Positions 41,483 to 52,600 are shown, counted from the first letter of the stretch. The stretch is DNA of 64,000 nt from Eutreptiella sp. 'Long Island Sound 2002' (GCA_964036045.1 OZ038384.1:50940843-51004842); one strand, 5' to 3'. Numbers and translations are program-made. Notes: a model not told the origin generated them from the letters alone.

Positions 41483-42754
41483 ATGACACACCCAGACAAA
41501 AGTAACCGGTGGCAAAACTGTACTGCAATGGCCGTACTTCAACTGAAACAGAGGCCCACGTACTGGGCAGGACATCCAGCCATTGAGGACCTGGCAACAC
41601 GGATAACGACAGTCGCACGGGCTCTGCAACAGCGTGAAAGGAAAATCTTTGAGACTCTGTGTGACATGGGGTATGCGGATGGTTGTGTACCAGACACCAG
41701 AAACGTGAGAGCACCGTTGGATGTGAGGAGGGATACAAGGACTGTGCAGGCGCTGGTGTGGCGCCCGTTTGCCCTGTCAAAAGAATAGGTAACCGGTGGT
41801 GTTGGACTGTTAAACTTGTTGCAGTTTGCAAAGGACACAGCAGAACAGACAACCAGAGTTCTACCGCTGTTGGTTGACGAAAACATACACTACAGGATAC
41901 TAAAGTTTTTGTACGGTGCAAAGAAACAACGATGGAACATGCATGCCTACGCGCGTTGTGTACCTGTAGTTTACGGTGTTTGGCATGCCTACAAGTATGT
42001 TGTTACACACACTGGTCGGGTGTTCTGGCCTATTCTAACCTACCTACGGAAAGGTCTGCTACGCCCTGGTTCAACCATACTATCATACCCAAAACTGATA
42101 GTTATGGAAAAGGCTATTGCTGCGCTGATGCTTGCCACACCTAGAATACTACGCCCGTATCGTCGCAAGGCACAGGCTGCAACTGCAATCAGTGGTCGTG
42201 ACACGGCGCATGCCAACAGGGCAGCAGTGGCAAACGCAGTGTTGCATTTGTTGTCGGAATGGTGCCCACTGTTGTTGTACTTGGGTCACCTGGTACGGGA
42301 GTGCAACTGGTCGGGGGAAAACAACGGTAAAGGGTCACGGGCTCAGGAGGTGTTGCAGTTGAGTTTGTGTCTGCTGCGGAGGCTGCGTGGAGGACCTTGT
42401 GACACCGTACTGAAGTACGAACGCATAAAGATGTGCACATTGCTGTACAACAGCAAGTGGCACCAGGACCTGCCCGGTCAGGCACACTCAGAGGAGTTTG
42501 GAGAAGGGATGTTGAGGAAGCTGGTGCGGAACAAGGCGAAAAACACTGGTTCTGTTACTGTTGAGGAGGTGGAAAGCCATTACCTGTTACTAAAAGTTGG
42601 TCCAGATGGCAAACGCGTGGGTGTGCAAAAGGTTCCCAAGAACCTGGTACACAGGATGCGACGACGACTAACAAGATTTTTGGCAGCGGACGGCATTTGC
42701 ATGGGCTACGTGGAATGGAAGCCAGACCCCGTCAGCACTGTTGCAACTTGGTGA
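41483..42754 (+). CDS. Unknown protein 1 of the palindrome-intron cluster
   Basis: Two coding-like blocks. 41483-41788 ends with TAG directly followed by GTAACC; a 36-base GT-AG segment (41789-41824, ending TTGTTGCAG) joins it to the frame at 41825-42754, which ends TGA. The long block is basic with a distinctive VPVVYGVWHAYKYVVT stretch near 41960-42010 and MEKAIAALMLATPRILRPYR. Such YGVWH-type sequences occur, to my recollection, in uncharacterised multi-copy algal and dinoflagellate proteins that may be transposon-encoded; I cannot verify this. The true start is uncertain, since coding-like sequence precedes 41483 in another frame. The TAG before the intron is a stop unless suppressed or spliced differently. 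Confidence 0.45.
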
Positions 42755-42787
42755 CGTGCGGCAACACATGCGGTAACGGACACTCGC

Positions 42788-42808
42788 AGTGCGCGTGCCT
42801 CGCGCAGT
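42788..42808. repeat. Palindrome family member
   Basis: AGTGCGCGTG then CCTCGCGCAGT, imperfect. It lies 34 bases after the TGA of unknown protein 1, in an intergenic stretch or intron. Confidence 0.75.
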
Positions 42809-42843
42809 AAACGATACGAAAAACCGGTCTGTAATACGATGTG

Positions 42844-42865
42844 ACTGCGCAAGGCCTCGCGCACT
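42844..42865. repeat. Palindrome family member
   Basis: ACTGCGCAAGG then CCTCGCGCACT. Second copy in the same non-coding stretch (42755-43027), 56 bases after the previous copy. Confidence 0.8.
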
Positions 42866-43027
42866 GAGTAGGTCGCTTAGTCTGGTGGAGGTGGTCACAA
42901 CAAAGACGGTCGTGCAACTAATTTGCGAACACGACCTGCAAAATACCGTTTCGACTGATTTGGAGTTCAATGACCGTGTTTCGTGTCATGCCATTTGCCG
43001 TTTTCAAATATTTTTTGGCATCATGAG

Positions 43028-45979
43028 TCAACCAGGGTCGCCAGAACGTCCACCACCAGACGCAGAGGCCATGGAGTCATCACCAGGGGACTGACCAAGG
43101 GGACACGCCGAAGAAAGGACGCAGAAAGGCGGGTGACAAGAAGCCGATACCGGAGATGAAGCTCACAGTCGACGTTCAACAGTGGCTGCGGAAAGAGGAT
43201 GGTAAAGCAGTGAAGGTAAAGATTACTGCTTTGAAGATTGACAAAACCAAGGAGCGGGGACAGATCCGACAGATCGATCACGACGTCATTGCCAAGAAAG
43301 TGGTGGGATACCAAGCACTGCCACCACCTGGACGGTTGCGCGTAACGGCATGGGAGGATAGTCGTATGACTCGCTTCCCATTCGATCAACGACCTTTCTT
43401 CTCGTTGCTGTGGTACATGATTTGCGTTGCAGATGGCTCGCTTTACGTTCTGAATGGTCAACATGGGACAGAAACGTGCAGAGCATTTCAGCAAATGTGG
43501 CTCACAGAAGGCAACGAATTGGAGGACTGGCAGGAGTTTTGCAACGTTGACATTATCAAGTACAAAACGCCTTGGAAAATCGGGGCCAAGGTTGCAGGAT
43601 TGCAACAAGCTGGCAGCCAGTCTGTGACGTGGATTCCACTGTCAGAGGCGCTGGACAACATGTTCTTGCACATTGGGGACTAGAAGCGGGAAAAAGAACC
43701 ACAGGATTCCGAACGGCTCAAGACTGCCGTTGTCCAGGCTGCCGTCAACTCCGCGTTTCTTGCACCCCAGCCGTTGGAGGAACCAGGACACACAGTATGT
43801 GGTCTAGTGTCACATGGTAACAGTGCGCGAAGCCTTGCGCACTCCATGACACTGTTTTCCCTCGTAGGACGCGACATTCAACAACTGGAGGGACATCTTC
43901 TCCCTGGCGTATTACTGCGGCCGTGAGGCGGCTACTGGTATGATGAACCTCGAGGGTAAGAGCAAGGAAGAGGACGTTACAAGGAATGCCTTCAACAAGC
44001 TTGAAGTGCTGCATCTACCCGGTTTGTTGTAGAAAGTCTGTGCACATATGAACCTGAAGGACTCGACCTTACGCACCACCCAGACCTACATTGACTCGCT
44101 GATTACGGAACAATGGGTTATTTTCCATCTGGACCATCCGGAGAATAAGGATTTTGTCAACCAAGCCGCAGGTATGCGTGACTTTCACAGCTTCAGTGCG
44201 CCAGGGCTCGTGCACTCAACCACCCTTTTCACATCTGCACAGCTGCTGATGCGAAGATCCGAGCAGAAGTCGCAGCTCTGGGCACGACGCAACTGAAGAT
44301 TGGCGTGGAAAATTGGGATTACTGGGAGGACGCCAAAAGTTCCAGGCACCGGTCGCCGTGGCCAAAGTGGAAAACGTTGACTGGTGCACCTCCGTGGCGG
44401 ACTGGGGACGAGGGAGCACCTCCATTTGCGCGGACACTGGCCGTGCGGGAACAACTGCAAAGGAAGGCCCAGGCACCATCATCGGCACCAACACAGACTC
44501 AGATGAGTACGGGCAAAGTCATCAATTTCTCCAAGCTGGACAAATAAGGAAACAAATGCACTTTGACAGCATGCCGTATTGAGGACATCCAAGAGATACC
44601 ACCGGCCCGTTTTCAGGACTTGCAGTACGCATTGTGGGTCGTCAACGCTGACTTTTTCGTGGAATATGACTCTGCAGGATTTGTTCCAAAGTGGCTGTTC
44701 GATGCGATGATGCTGGGGAAGGACGTAATCTTCTATGGCGATGCTGATGTTGTGCACCATATTGGCCGCGACATGCAGAGGCTGTGGCGTATGCGGAAGG
44801 ACAAGGATCCAACTACAGCGCCTATTTACCATGCCCGGTTGCCGGTATATTCTTGGTTGTCGGGTTCAGTGTCCAGCAACATGTATCAGTTTGACGAACA
44901 CTGTATGTGCAGCGGCACAACAAGTTGCTGGGATAAGCAGGTATATCGGCTTCTCTCACCGGTTTGGATGCCGTTGTTTGCGCAGGGCCTCGCGCACTGC
45001 TGTCTCCGTTATTCATCTTTATTTATTGCAGTTGCCGAACTATGTGACATATTCCGCTGGACGTTCTGAAGAGATTCAGAGCAAGAACCTCGGCGGTTTC
45101 ATGCCTCTGATTCACGTGCTGTGGTACCTTGACAAGTATCTGTTGGACTGTGTGCATGCTGATGTAGTGGTTGTTGTGGATGACATGCCTGCCATGGCCG
45201 CAAAGATTGCGACGCCGGACGAGTCGGGGAGGACTAAAGTGCCGTTTCTGGCTGTGTCAGCAATGAAGCAAAAGGACCTTGCGAATGCCGTTGGAGGTGC
45301 TGTGCAGCATTCCATCATCATGCGGTAAATGTTGGAAGCCAATCAGACGGAGCAGGGAGCAACAGCTGCAACTTGGGATACTCAAGAAGAGTGGCTTCTG
45401 CGTGGTATTCCACTCTGGGTTCTGGACAGCAGCCGAGGGTTCGAAGGGCACCAAAATGTGCATGCTGCAGAAGCCGTGCAAGAGCAGATCGTGACTCAGG
45501 CCCCAGCTGACGACACTGAGTGTGTTGCTCCTGCACCTACCTTGCCAAGCCAAGCCAAGGTGAAGAAGACTGCCAAAGTTGTACCAACTCAGGGCTCTGC
45601 AGCCCGAAAAGGAACCCCCTCGAGTAGCAAGAAGCCGGCGAAAGGAAAGGAGAAGGAATCGGACAAGCCCGGAGAACCAGAGGACGAGGATGCCGATATG
45701 GAGACAGAAGAAGAGGATCCGGAGCAAGTACTGGAGACCCAGGTGAAGCGCAAGCGGGCACCCGCCGCTCACTTCGACGCGAGTCCCGATGACTCGGGTA
45801 AGGACCAGCCGACGAAGTAAGGAAAGACTGCTGCGAGTGCTAGTGCAGCGTTCAAGCCGCCCTCGCGTTCTGGTGCACAGCCATCTCGTGGTACTGTTGC
45901 CTCCCCAAGTGGGACAAGTACGGTGGCAAGAAACCTGGGTTTCAGGTCGGCTAAGTTTGGAGCACCGAAGAAGAAGTAA
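43028..45979 (+). CDS. Unknown GQH-motif protein, spliced, with in-frame UAR codons
   Basis: Exon blocks 43028-43794, 43868-44171, 44243-44940 and 45032-45975 join in one frame through three GT-AG introns (donors GTATGT, GTATGC, GTATAT; acceptors CTCGTAG, TGCACAG, ATTGCAG). In-frame stops are TAG 43681, TAG 44032, TAA 44545, TAA 45326 and TAA 45818; none is TGA. The N-terminal part has LTVDVQQWLRKEDGK and GSLYVLNGQHGTETCRAF, resembling the G-x-H/DGQHR motif of ParB-like nucleotide-binding folds. The middle has DVIFYGDADVVHHIGRDMQR and YLLDCVHADVVVVVDDMP. The tail is a charged, acidic and Lys-rich disordered region. 43024-43093 offers an alternative ATG start in another frame that ends after a 13-base GGGGAC repeat. 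Function unknown; possibly part of a transposon. Confidence 0.5.
43822..43843. repeat. Palindrome in intron 1
   Basis: AGTGCGCGAAG then CCTTGCGCACT, one central mismatch. It lies inside the 73-base intron 43795-43867. Confidence 0.9.
44195..44216. repeat. Palindrome in intron 2
   Basis: AGTGCGCCAGG then GCTCGTGCACT, imperfect. It lies inside the 71-base intron 44172-44242. Confidence 0.85.
44977..44998. repeat. Palindrome in intron 3
   Basis: TTTGCGCAGGG then CCTCGCGCACT, degenerate on the left arm. It lies inside the 91-base intron 44941-45031. Confidence 0.8.
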
Positions 45980-46024
45980 GTCAGGATTAACCCAGAGGTT
46001 TTTATCGTTTTTTTTGCAGTCATG

Positions 46025-46046
46025 TGTGCGCAAGGCCTTGCGCACT
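46025..46046. repeat. Palindrome family member
   Basis: TGTGCGCAAGG then CCTTGCGCACT. The inner 20 bases are a perfect palindrome. It lies in the probable last intron. Confidence 0.85.
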
Positions 46047-46181
46047 TGCCTTCGACGCGAATGCAATCATATGCCCTTAAGGGCTTGTACATTTTTGCCG
46101 AGCTTTTATTTCAGTGTTTGTACGTTGTGCACCTCCTGTCCTGTTTTTGTTGTCTTCCGTACACAATTGTTTCCAGGACCT

Positions 46182-46207
46182 TGAGTGCGCGAGGCCTCGC
46201 GCACTCA
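46182..46207. repeat. Perfect 26-bp palindrome, best family member
   Basis: TGAGTGCGCGAGG then its exact reverse complement CCTCGCGCACTCA. The other copies are degenerate versions of this sequence. It lies 27 bases before the acceptor TTTTGCAG at 46234. Confidence 0.95.
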
Positions 46208-46234
46208 GGGACATAAAAAAGCAATTTATTTTGC

Positions 46235-46482
46235 AGGACAAACTTACGGGCAACTGGAGACCCGCAGAATGTCATTTTAGAAATTCAGCTCCTGAAAAGG
46301 CACGCGCTAGTGCGATTTCAAAATACAAAAACGACGAGATTGGTAGAACACACCCTTCAAATCAGACAAAATATTCGTTTATTTTAGTAGACAAAAACTG
46401 GAAAAAAGCAGCAAATTGGGTAGAATCATATTTGTTCGGTGGTGTCTGGGTCATGTGTGTTGCAAATGTCCAGAAAGAATAG
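46235..46482 (+). CDS. Possible terminal exon of the cluster
   Basis: After the TTTTGCAG acceptor two frames are protein-like. One reads KLTGNWRPAECHFRNSAPEK to WVESYLFGGVWVMCVANV and ends TAG at 46480. The other, in phase with a 45976 donor, reads TNLRATGDPQNVILEIQLLK and ends with TAGTAG near 46388. I cannot decide between them. No known domain. Confidence 0.3.
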
Positions 46483-46539
46483 TTTTTCGGGCTGTCATTT
46501 TTTGGTTCCTCCTCTTCCAAAAGGGGGTGCTGTTTACGT

Positions 46540-46661
46540 GGGCTAAGATGGTGGGGCATGCTGTGTTGGTACCTCGCCCCCCTCATGGTGGGCCCTGCTG
46601 TGTTGGCGCCTGGTCCCCTGCATGGTCGGGCATGGCCCCCCTCATAGTCGAGCGTGGTTTG
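46540..46661. repeat. Minisatellite, left part
   Basis: Units of about 37 bases with CCCCCCTCATGGTGGG and GCTGTGTTGGTGCCT. The array resumes at 60435 after element C, so element C split it. Confidence 0.85.
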
Positions 46662-47089
46662 TGTTTTAGGACTCTTGTTGTTGATTCCTTTTGATCCCAT
46701 GTTTGTTTGATGTCCATGTTCTCGACTCAACTCAACCCAAAGGCACAAGATCCTTGGTAATGTTCCCAATGATTGTTTGATTGGAAATTCACTTGATTTT
46801 ATGATAACGCGATCACAATGCAAGTTGCAGAGCAAAGGCAACACCTCAGAAACTCTGGATATCCATTACGAAAGTAGTACAAGACCCTGAGCAGTTCGGA
46901 ATCATTCCATGATACGCTGGCTATCAATCTCAGTTAACCTCAATGACGAATACGACAATTCTTTAATGCGATGCAACCTTTTCGATTCGTTCCATTCATT
47001 TTATAATTTAATTTCCTGAAGTTCTTGCGACTGTGGGACTGTCCTGCGATCGCGACTGCGATCTCCGTCCGTCCCTCTATTCCATTACA
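46662..47089 (-). repeat. Element C 3' LTR
   Basis: 428 bp, TG...CA. Contains ATTATAAAATG on the element strand, a good TATA-like box. Differs from the other LTR at about four sites. Confidence 0.93.
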
Positions 47090-47101
47090 CTCCCCTCACA
47101 A
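47090..47101 (-). other. Element C polypurine tract
   Basis: TTGTGAGGGGAG on the element strand, identical to element B. Confidence 0.8.
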
Positions 47102-48992
47102 GCCATTTGATACCTACCATGTAGGCATCACATGGCTGATAGAGAGCAAAGCAAACTGATGAATTGACTGCCCGCAGCTGGATTCCGCTCTGTCTCTGGA
47201 TCTGGAACCCACAAACTCAAATCAATGTGGTGACACCCAGGCCCACCACTCATTCCAACTCTACAATACTAGCCCGCCTACAAGTCCTAAGACAGCTTGC
47301 AGCTGTGGATAAGCAGAAATTGTAATGAGGGGGGGGGGGGGCTGGCTGACAGTCGTACGTCGTCTGGCTGTCTGGCAGGCACACCAGTGCGCCAGTGTGC
47401 CAAGCAACCAACGACTGTCACCATCACCAACTACTACTAAAAAATAGCAGCACAACCAAAGGGAAGGGGAAAGCAAAAAAAAAAAACAAAGAGGAAAAGC
47501 ACAACAGTTGAAAACGAATACCTCCAGGACTCCAGGAGACTCTGGATCTGCGCTGTTGCGACGTAATGTGGACTGAGGGTCCTGTCTGTGCTCTGTGGGG
47601 ACTGCTGTCTGAAGGCTGTCCGTATTTTGCGCTGTATTTACCTATATCACACCTGCATCCCCACGGCCAATCCACGATGACTTGCTGTGGCAACAGCCGT
47701 ACTCCGTCGTAGTCCTGGACCGTCCCTATGGTGTATCGTTTCAAAAAAAACACAAAGAGGCAGAGGGAAATATGCACTGGAATCAAAATCACTTCCTGTA
47801 TGCCTGTCTGCATCTGTCACTGTCTGCACACTGTCTGCACACTGCACACTGACTGACGTCTGGCTGACAGCATCTGGCAGGCAACCCCGTGCCTGTACAT
47901 GATGCCGAAAAAATTTGTGATCCTTATCTTGTCCCAAACCAAATCAAATCAAATTCTTTGTATGGATCCCACTTCACTCCTTGATCCCACTTCATTCTGT
48001 GCATTCCTTGATCGCCAGCACTGCACAGAGCAGCAAACAGGACTGGAACCCAGTAAATAAATGAGCGCTGGGACGAGCTGCACAGGCGAATGCACTGTGA
48101 CGGCACAGGAGGTAACGAATGCACCGTGACTGTACAGGAGGTAAGCGCTGAGCCTGCTGAGCGCTCTCGATCCGTGATTCCAGGAGAGGAAAGGAAACAG
48201 GACAGGAGAACGACGTGAATGTACCGTGCACCGCAGGTGAACAACATTTCTGGTTTCGAGGCAGTCCTGATCTCGGAATTCACGGAATGCACTCTGCACC
48301 ACAGTGTGAACAACATATCTGGCACCGAGGCAGTCCTGATCTCCTGTTTGGAATTTCAGTCTGAATTCTGCATTGAATTCTGATCTCCTGTAGCAACAAT
48401 AGAACAACAAAGGCAGCATGAGGGACAAGGAAAAGAGGGGGGGGGGGGCAGAGGATTACGACCATAGAGGGATCCAAATAAATTCGCACACTGGTATGTA
48501 TCCTTGTCTGGATACCCTCTATGTACTTCAGGTTATACATACCAACCATATTACGTAAAAGTCAGAAATTCGGTCAGGCTTGTATCCATTCTGAAAAATG
48601 GGCGTCACCAGGCAATGAAGGTACACCTGGATTTAGTACACCTGCTGCGACAGGACTTGGCTCTGTCAATGACAGACTGGATGTTGTCTGGATTAGGGCA
48701 GCGCAGCGCAATGACAAAATACATGCATGCAGAAGAAATGTTAGAGGAAAATATGGCTTCAAACTGACTGTCCCACTCTCGCAATGAGAGGGCCCGCCTG
48801 CCAATACAGTGGGAGAAAAAATAGGAATAAAAAACACTGTCCTGCAGAGCAGGGGGGGGGGTATCCTGAACCCAGGACCCCAAGCAGCAGAAAACAGAAA
48901 CCTGAAATCTGTATGCTAACCCAAAATTCATCATTGAATTCATTGAAATTGAAATTCGGATACCTGTGCACAAAGAGGGGAAAGGAAAGCAA
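47102..48992. other. Element C non-coding tail
   Basis: 1.9 kb between integrase and PPT with no supported gene; longer than in element B. Long G-runs on the plus strand occur near 47328, 48437 and 48850. No env-like ORF, signal peptide or membrane pattern stands out. Confidence 0.5.
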
Positions 48993-50774
48993 TCACAACC
49001 GATAATACAAGCGACACAGTTGCACAGTGTCACGATGATCAAAAACCGGCGGGCTGTCACCGAAGCGAAGCTTCCAGTCCAAAAACCGCGGATGAACGAC
49101 ATACTTACTACGCAAAACACACACATCCTGAATACCTACATCGATTTTATGTTTAATATTATACTGCAGCCAGTCTTGATTGATATCATGCAAAAATTCA
49201 GAAGCATCGTGCCACTCAGGTTTGTCATACCCCTTATACTTGACATACCACTTTAAAATATGCGGGCGACGATGTTTGTCCTTGCCTTTATTGGCAAATT
49301 TCTGATGCTTTAAAACTTTTTCGATGATGAACTTATCATCATCAACAAGTGTTTCCTTATCGGAATAAAAATGAAGGGGCGGCTGCTTATGTGTGTGGGG
49401 GGGATTATATGGCTTAAGTCGATATGACTCTACATCCTGCGGCCCGTAGGGACCAGCAACGCGGAAACGACCCACACTCAATCTCTCCAAAACTTCGGCT
49501 GGACCCACCCAAGCCCTGTCCAGCTTATTCTCACCAGGGCGCCGCACCACCTTGAGCCACACCCGGTCACCAGGCTCAAAACGCTGCGGCGGATGTGCTT
49601 TTAAAAGTTCCTGGGCCTTCTGCTCGTGTATGCGAGACAGACGATCACGCACAAAAGCACGCTCCTTTTGTACGCGCTTGAAAAATTGGTGTGCGTCCTC
49701 GCACCCAAAATCAGGAGAAACAGGGGGGTTGTCGCCAAACCCAATGGGGTCCCTGCCAAAAACAAGGCGATGGGGACTGTACCCCGTTATGACCCCAGGG
49801 GTATCATTAGCGCTCCACAGGGCTAAGGGTAGTATATCAACCCATTTACGCTTGCCCCCACACTGTTCTAAGAGGGTACGCAGACTGGATACAACGACCC
49901 TAACAGCATTTTCAGCCCTGCCATTACTGCGTGCTCGGTACACAGGAGAACGCCACTGTTAGATTCCTGATAGTTCACAGAACGTGGAAAAGAACACAGC
50001 GTCCAGGACTTTATCATTGTCCGCACAAATTTCTTTGGGAAGACCAAAGAATGTTACAAAACGAGTCAAAAACAACGACGCCAACTCCGCAGAAGTAACA
50101 CTCTCATGACAGGGCAATGCCATAACATAGCCTGTGAGGCGGCATACTATTACAAAAACACTGTTGTATTTAACAGACCCAACTGAGACCAGAGGAAGAT
50201 GACAGAAATCCACTGATATGCTACTAAAAGGATATTCAGGTACAGGGTATGCCTCAAGGGTATCAGGCTGTAGGCCCGTCCGGCTCCTGACCGCCTGACA
50301 AACTTGGCACCCTGCCAATACCACAGAAATGCGCTTGCGCAATTTGGCATAAGAATATTTGACAGGCGCATCTTTCCCTGGTTCCTGAAAAACGTACTTA
50401 CGATCAATCAACTGGTGTGTCTTAGAGACACCAGGATGAGCGTATGAGTGTGTGGCAATTATAATGTTGTCCAGGAGACTCAGTGGTGCACAGATCCGTC
50501 CATCCAGACGTACACGACCCATATACAGTCTGTACTTATCGCTGATGCCCTCACGCTGTAAAATTGGCCAGTGACTGCCCAACACAGGGTCGTTGGCGTA
50601 CTCTGAGTCCCAATCATTGTACAGAACCGCTGTGTCTGAAGGCAATTTCAGTGTGCTGACTTCATGAACGTGGCAGTCAAAATCACATGAAATGTCTGGA
50701 GGCAGTCTATGTACAGCAAACTCAGATACCTGAGACGCAGCTGGTCTCAAATTCTGTCGCCTGAGGCGTCGGAT
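48993..50774 (-). pseudogene. Element C: integrase with chromodomain
   Basis: Two open segments in one frame (50774-49962 and 49958-48993), separated by TAA at 49959-49961, exactly between the second Asp and the catalytic Glu. Visible: HPGVSKTHQLIDRKYVFQ and CQVCQAV (zinc region), SISVDFCHLP (Asp), ICADNDKVLD (Asp), SNGRAENAVRVV (Glu), GPY-like WVGPAEVLERLSVGRFRVAG, chromodomain KWYVKYKGYDKPEWHDASEF. In element B the codon at the TAA position is Glu. The integrase is inactive unless the stop is suppressed. Confidence 0.85.
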
Positions 50775-51420
50775 CTATCTATTTGACTTGCGGAGACTTC
50801 GGATGTTGGTCTGTATGTGTACTCCGTCCTCATCTGCAAACGAGGGTGCATCAGGGTGAAAGGAATGCGGCTGCAGATCGTACAATGAAAGCTCAGCTAC
50901 AGCACGTGCCTCAGTCAATGCCTCACGAGCATCACTGTGATCAGAAAAATGTACAGGGACGCACTCAGAGCATCCAGATACAGCACAACTCCGTACTGTG
51001 TGGTACTCCCCAAATGCATCAGGGTACTTGTCCCGCAAAATTTTCTGAGAATACTCAAAATCATCACGATCACACTGATCCCATCCCCGCTGGTCTTCCT
51101 CACTGCCGTGAAACGAGACATCCTGCGAAAGGCCTGCTGGGTACGCCCAGCGGGACAATGCATCAGGTGCCTCGTTCTCCTCCCCTTTACGATACTGTAT
51201 TACTAAATTAAACCTACTGAGGAACTCGTGCCATCTCCCCCTCCGTCCCAATGGGCCGGTGACGGTACACAAGTCCTCTTTATACCACTGTAAAATACTA
51301 CTGTGGTCTGTACATACCAATACTTCCTGATTACCAATCCAGCTCTGAAACTTCAGTAAACTACATACTACAGCATACGTCTCATTCTCGCGCACAGTCC
51401 AACCGACCTGTCCCGACCCG
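50775..51420 (-). pseudogene. Element C: RNase H end and pre-integrase segment
   Basis: Contains RENETYAVVCSLLKFQSWIG, CTDHSSILQWYKEDL and RKGEENEAPDALSRW, the end of RNase H and tether, here in one frame where element B has a frame change. A six-base A-run before ETYAVV marks a one-base change from the RT frame. It ends TAG (50775-50777), after which the same frame continues into integrase. Confidence 0.8.
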
Positions 51421-52600
51421 GTTTTTTGTGCGTCTTAGACGTCTTACTCCCTTGTAATTTACGCGAGAAAAAAGATACTGGGTGCCACTGACCATCATCC
51501 TGCTCCTGTTCAAGCACCGCGCCGATGGCATAGTCGGAGGCATCCGTACTTATGCGCCACCGTGCATCAGGCTGGGGCAGGTACAGTTCAACTTGCTCTA
51601 TCAAGGGCGCCTTAATGGCCTGGAAGCCCTCCCGCATGGCAGGAGTCCAATCAATGACTGCCTGTTTGGGGGTAAGCTTAACACGCTTACGCTTTTTCTT
51701 GGGTATTCCCCCAGGATCAGTGGTCTCCCCTGGCGCCTCTACATCCTCATACATATACTTGCCCTTCAACGCCTCCATCAGTGGCGCAGCATGCTGGGCA
51801 TAGTTACGTATATACATACTGTACCAATTTGGTAATCCCAAAAAGCCCTTTAAGGCCTTGGCTGTAGTAATGTGGGTGGTCTCCCATTCCCGCAGTGCTT
51901 TGGTTTTATCAGGGTTGGGGAAACGCTTACCTCCCGCCAAAACATGCCCAACATACTGCACCTGCTGGCGCAGCAAAAAACACTTTGCGGGCTTCACTGT
52001 CAAATCGGCGGAAGCAAAAGCATGAAAAAGCTCTCGAAGGCACAGGTAGTGGAAATATAACTGCTCCCCGAGGGTGGGGGATTGAGGCAAATCATAAGAA
52101 AAGGGAGTATCCAATTCAGTATTTACACTGCCGTCAGGCAAAATGGGAGGAGGCTTAAAACAGGGGTGAAGAAAATCCTCCGCGGGCCTATCAGCATAAG
52201 CATGACTATCAAAAAGTTTACCCTTATCGCGGTCAGAATCCACATAGTGCACAGAATCGCCTGTGCCCGTCAAAACATCATCAATGTATGGACCGCTAAA
52301 CGGACAATTACGCACTACCCACGCCACTAACCTCTGAAAAACTTGTGGTCCTACCTTAACCCCCATAGGCAAAACTCGCCACTCATACACCCCAAACGGG
52401 GTGATGAAGGCGGTCAAGTGGCAGGAGGACTCCGTCAGGTGCATCTGATGGAACCCATCCTCCAAATCGACCAAGGAAAAAACAGAATTACCCACTTGCC
52501 TAGCAAGCTGGTCTTCAATGACCGGCAAGGGGAAATTCACACCCTTCAGCTGGGTGTTTAAATACCTATAATCTATCACTAACCTCCACTTACCGTTGGG
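51420..52600 (-). pseudogene. Element C: reverse transcriptase and RNase H start
   Basis: MIDYRYLNTQLKGVNFPLP, FSLVDLEDGFHQMHL, VLPMGVKVGPQVFQRL, PYIDDVLTGTGD, then the thumb/connection (LKGFLGLPNWYSMYIRNYAQ) and RNase H WRISTDASDYAIGAVLEQ. All RT catalytic motifs are intact. The 5' side is separated by one extra A (TCAAAGGGC where element B has an in-frame Arg codon), and the 3' side by an A-run frame change. Confidence 0.88.

Larger units (their letters stand above)
45976..46234 (+). other. Probable intron with two palindromes
   Basis: Starts GTAAGT right after the Lys codons that precede the last TAA (45977-45979 overlaps this donor), and could end at TTTTGCAG (46019) or TTTTGCAG (46234). 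With the second acceptor the frame continues for about 47 codons to TAGTAG; with the first, it continues through a TAA. Both palindromes 46025 and 46182 lie within the longer version. Confidence 0.4.

Noticed and set aside
41447-41921. 162-codon minus-strand frame opposite unknown protein 1
   Set aside because: Shadow of the sense exons; no codon or domain support.
47102-48992. Possible envelope gene in element C tail
   Set aside because: Frames are short, disagree with element B, and show no signal peptide or transmembrane pattern.
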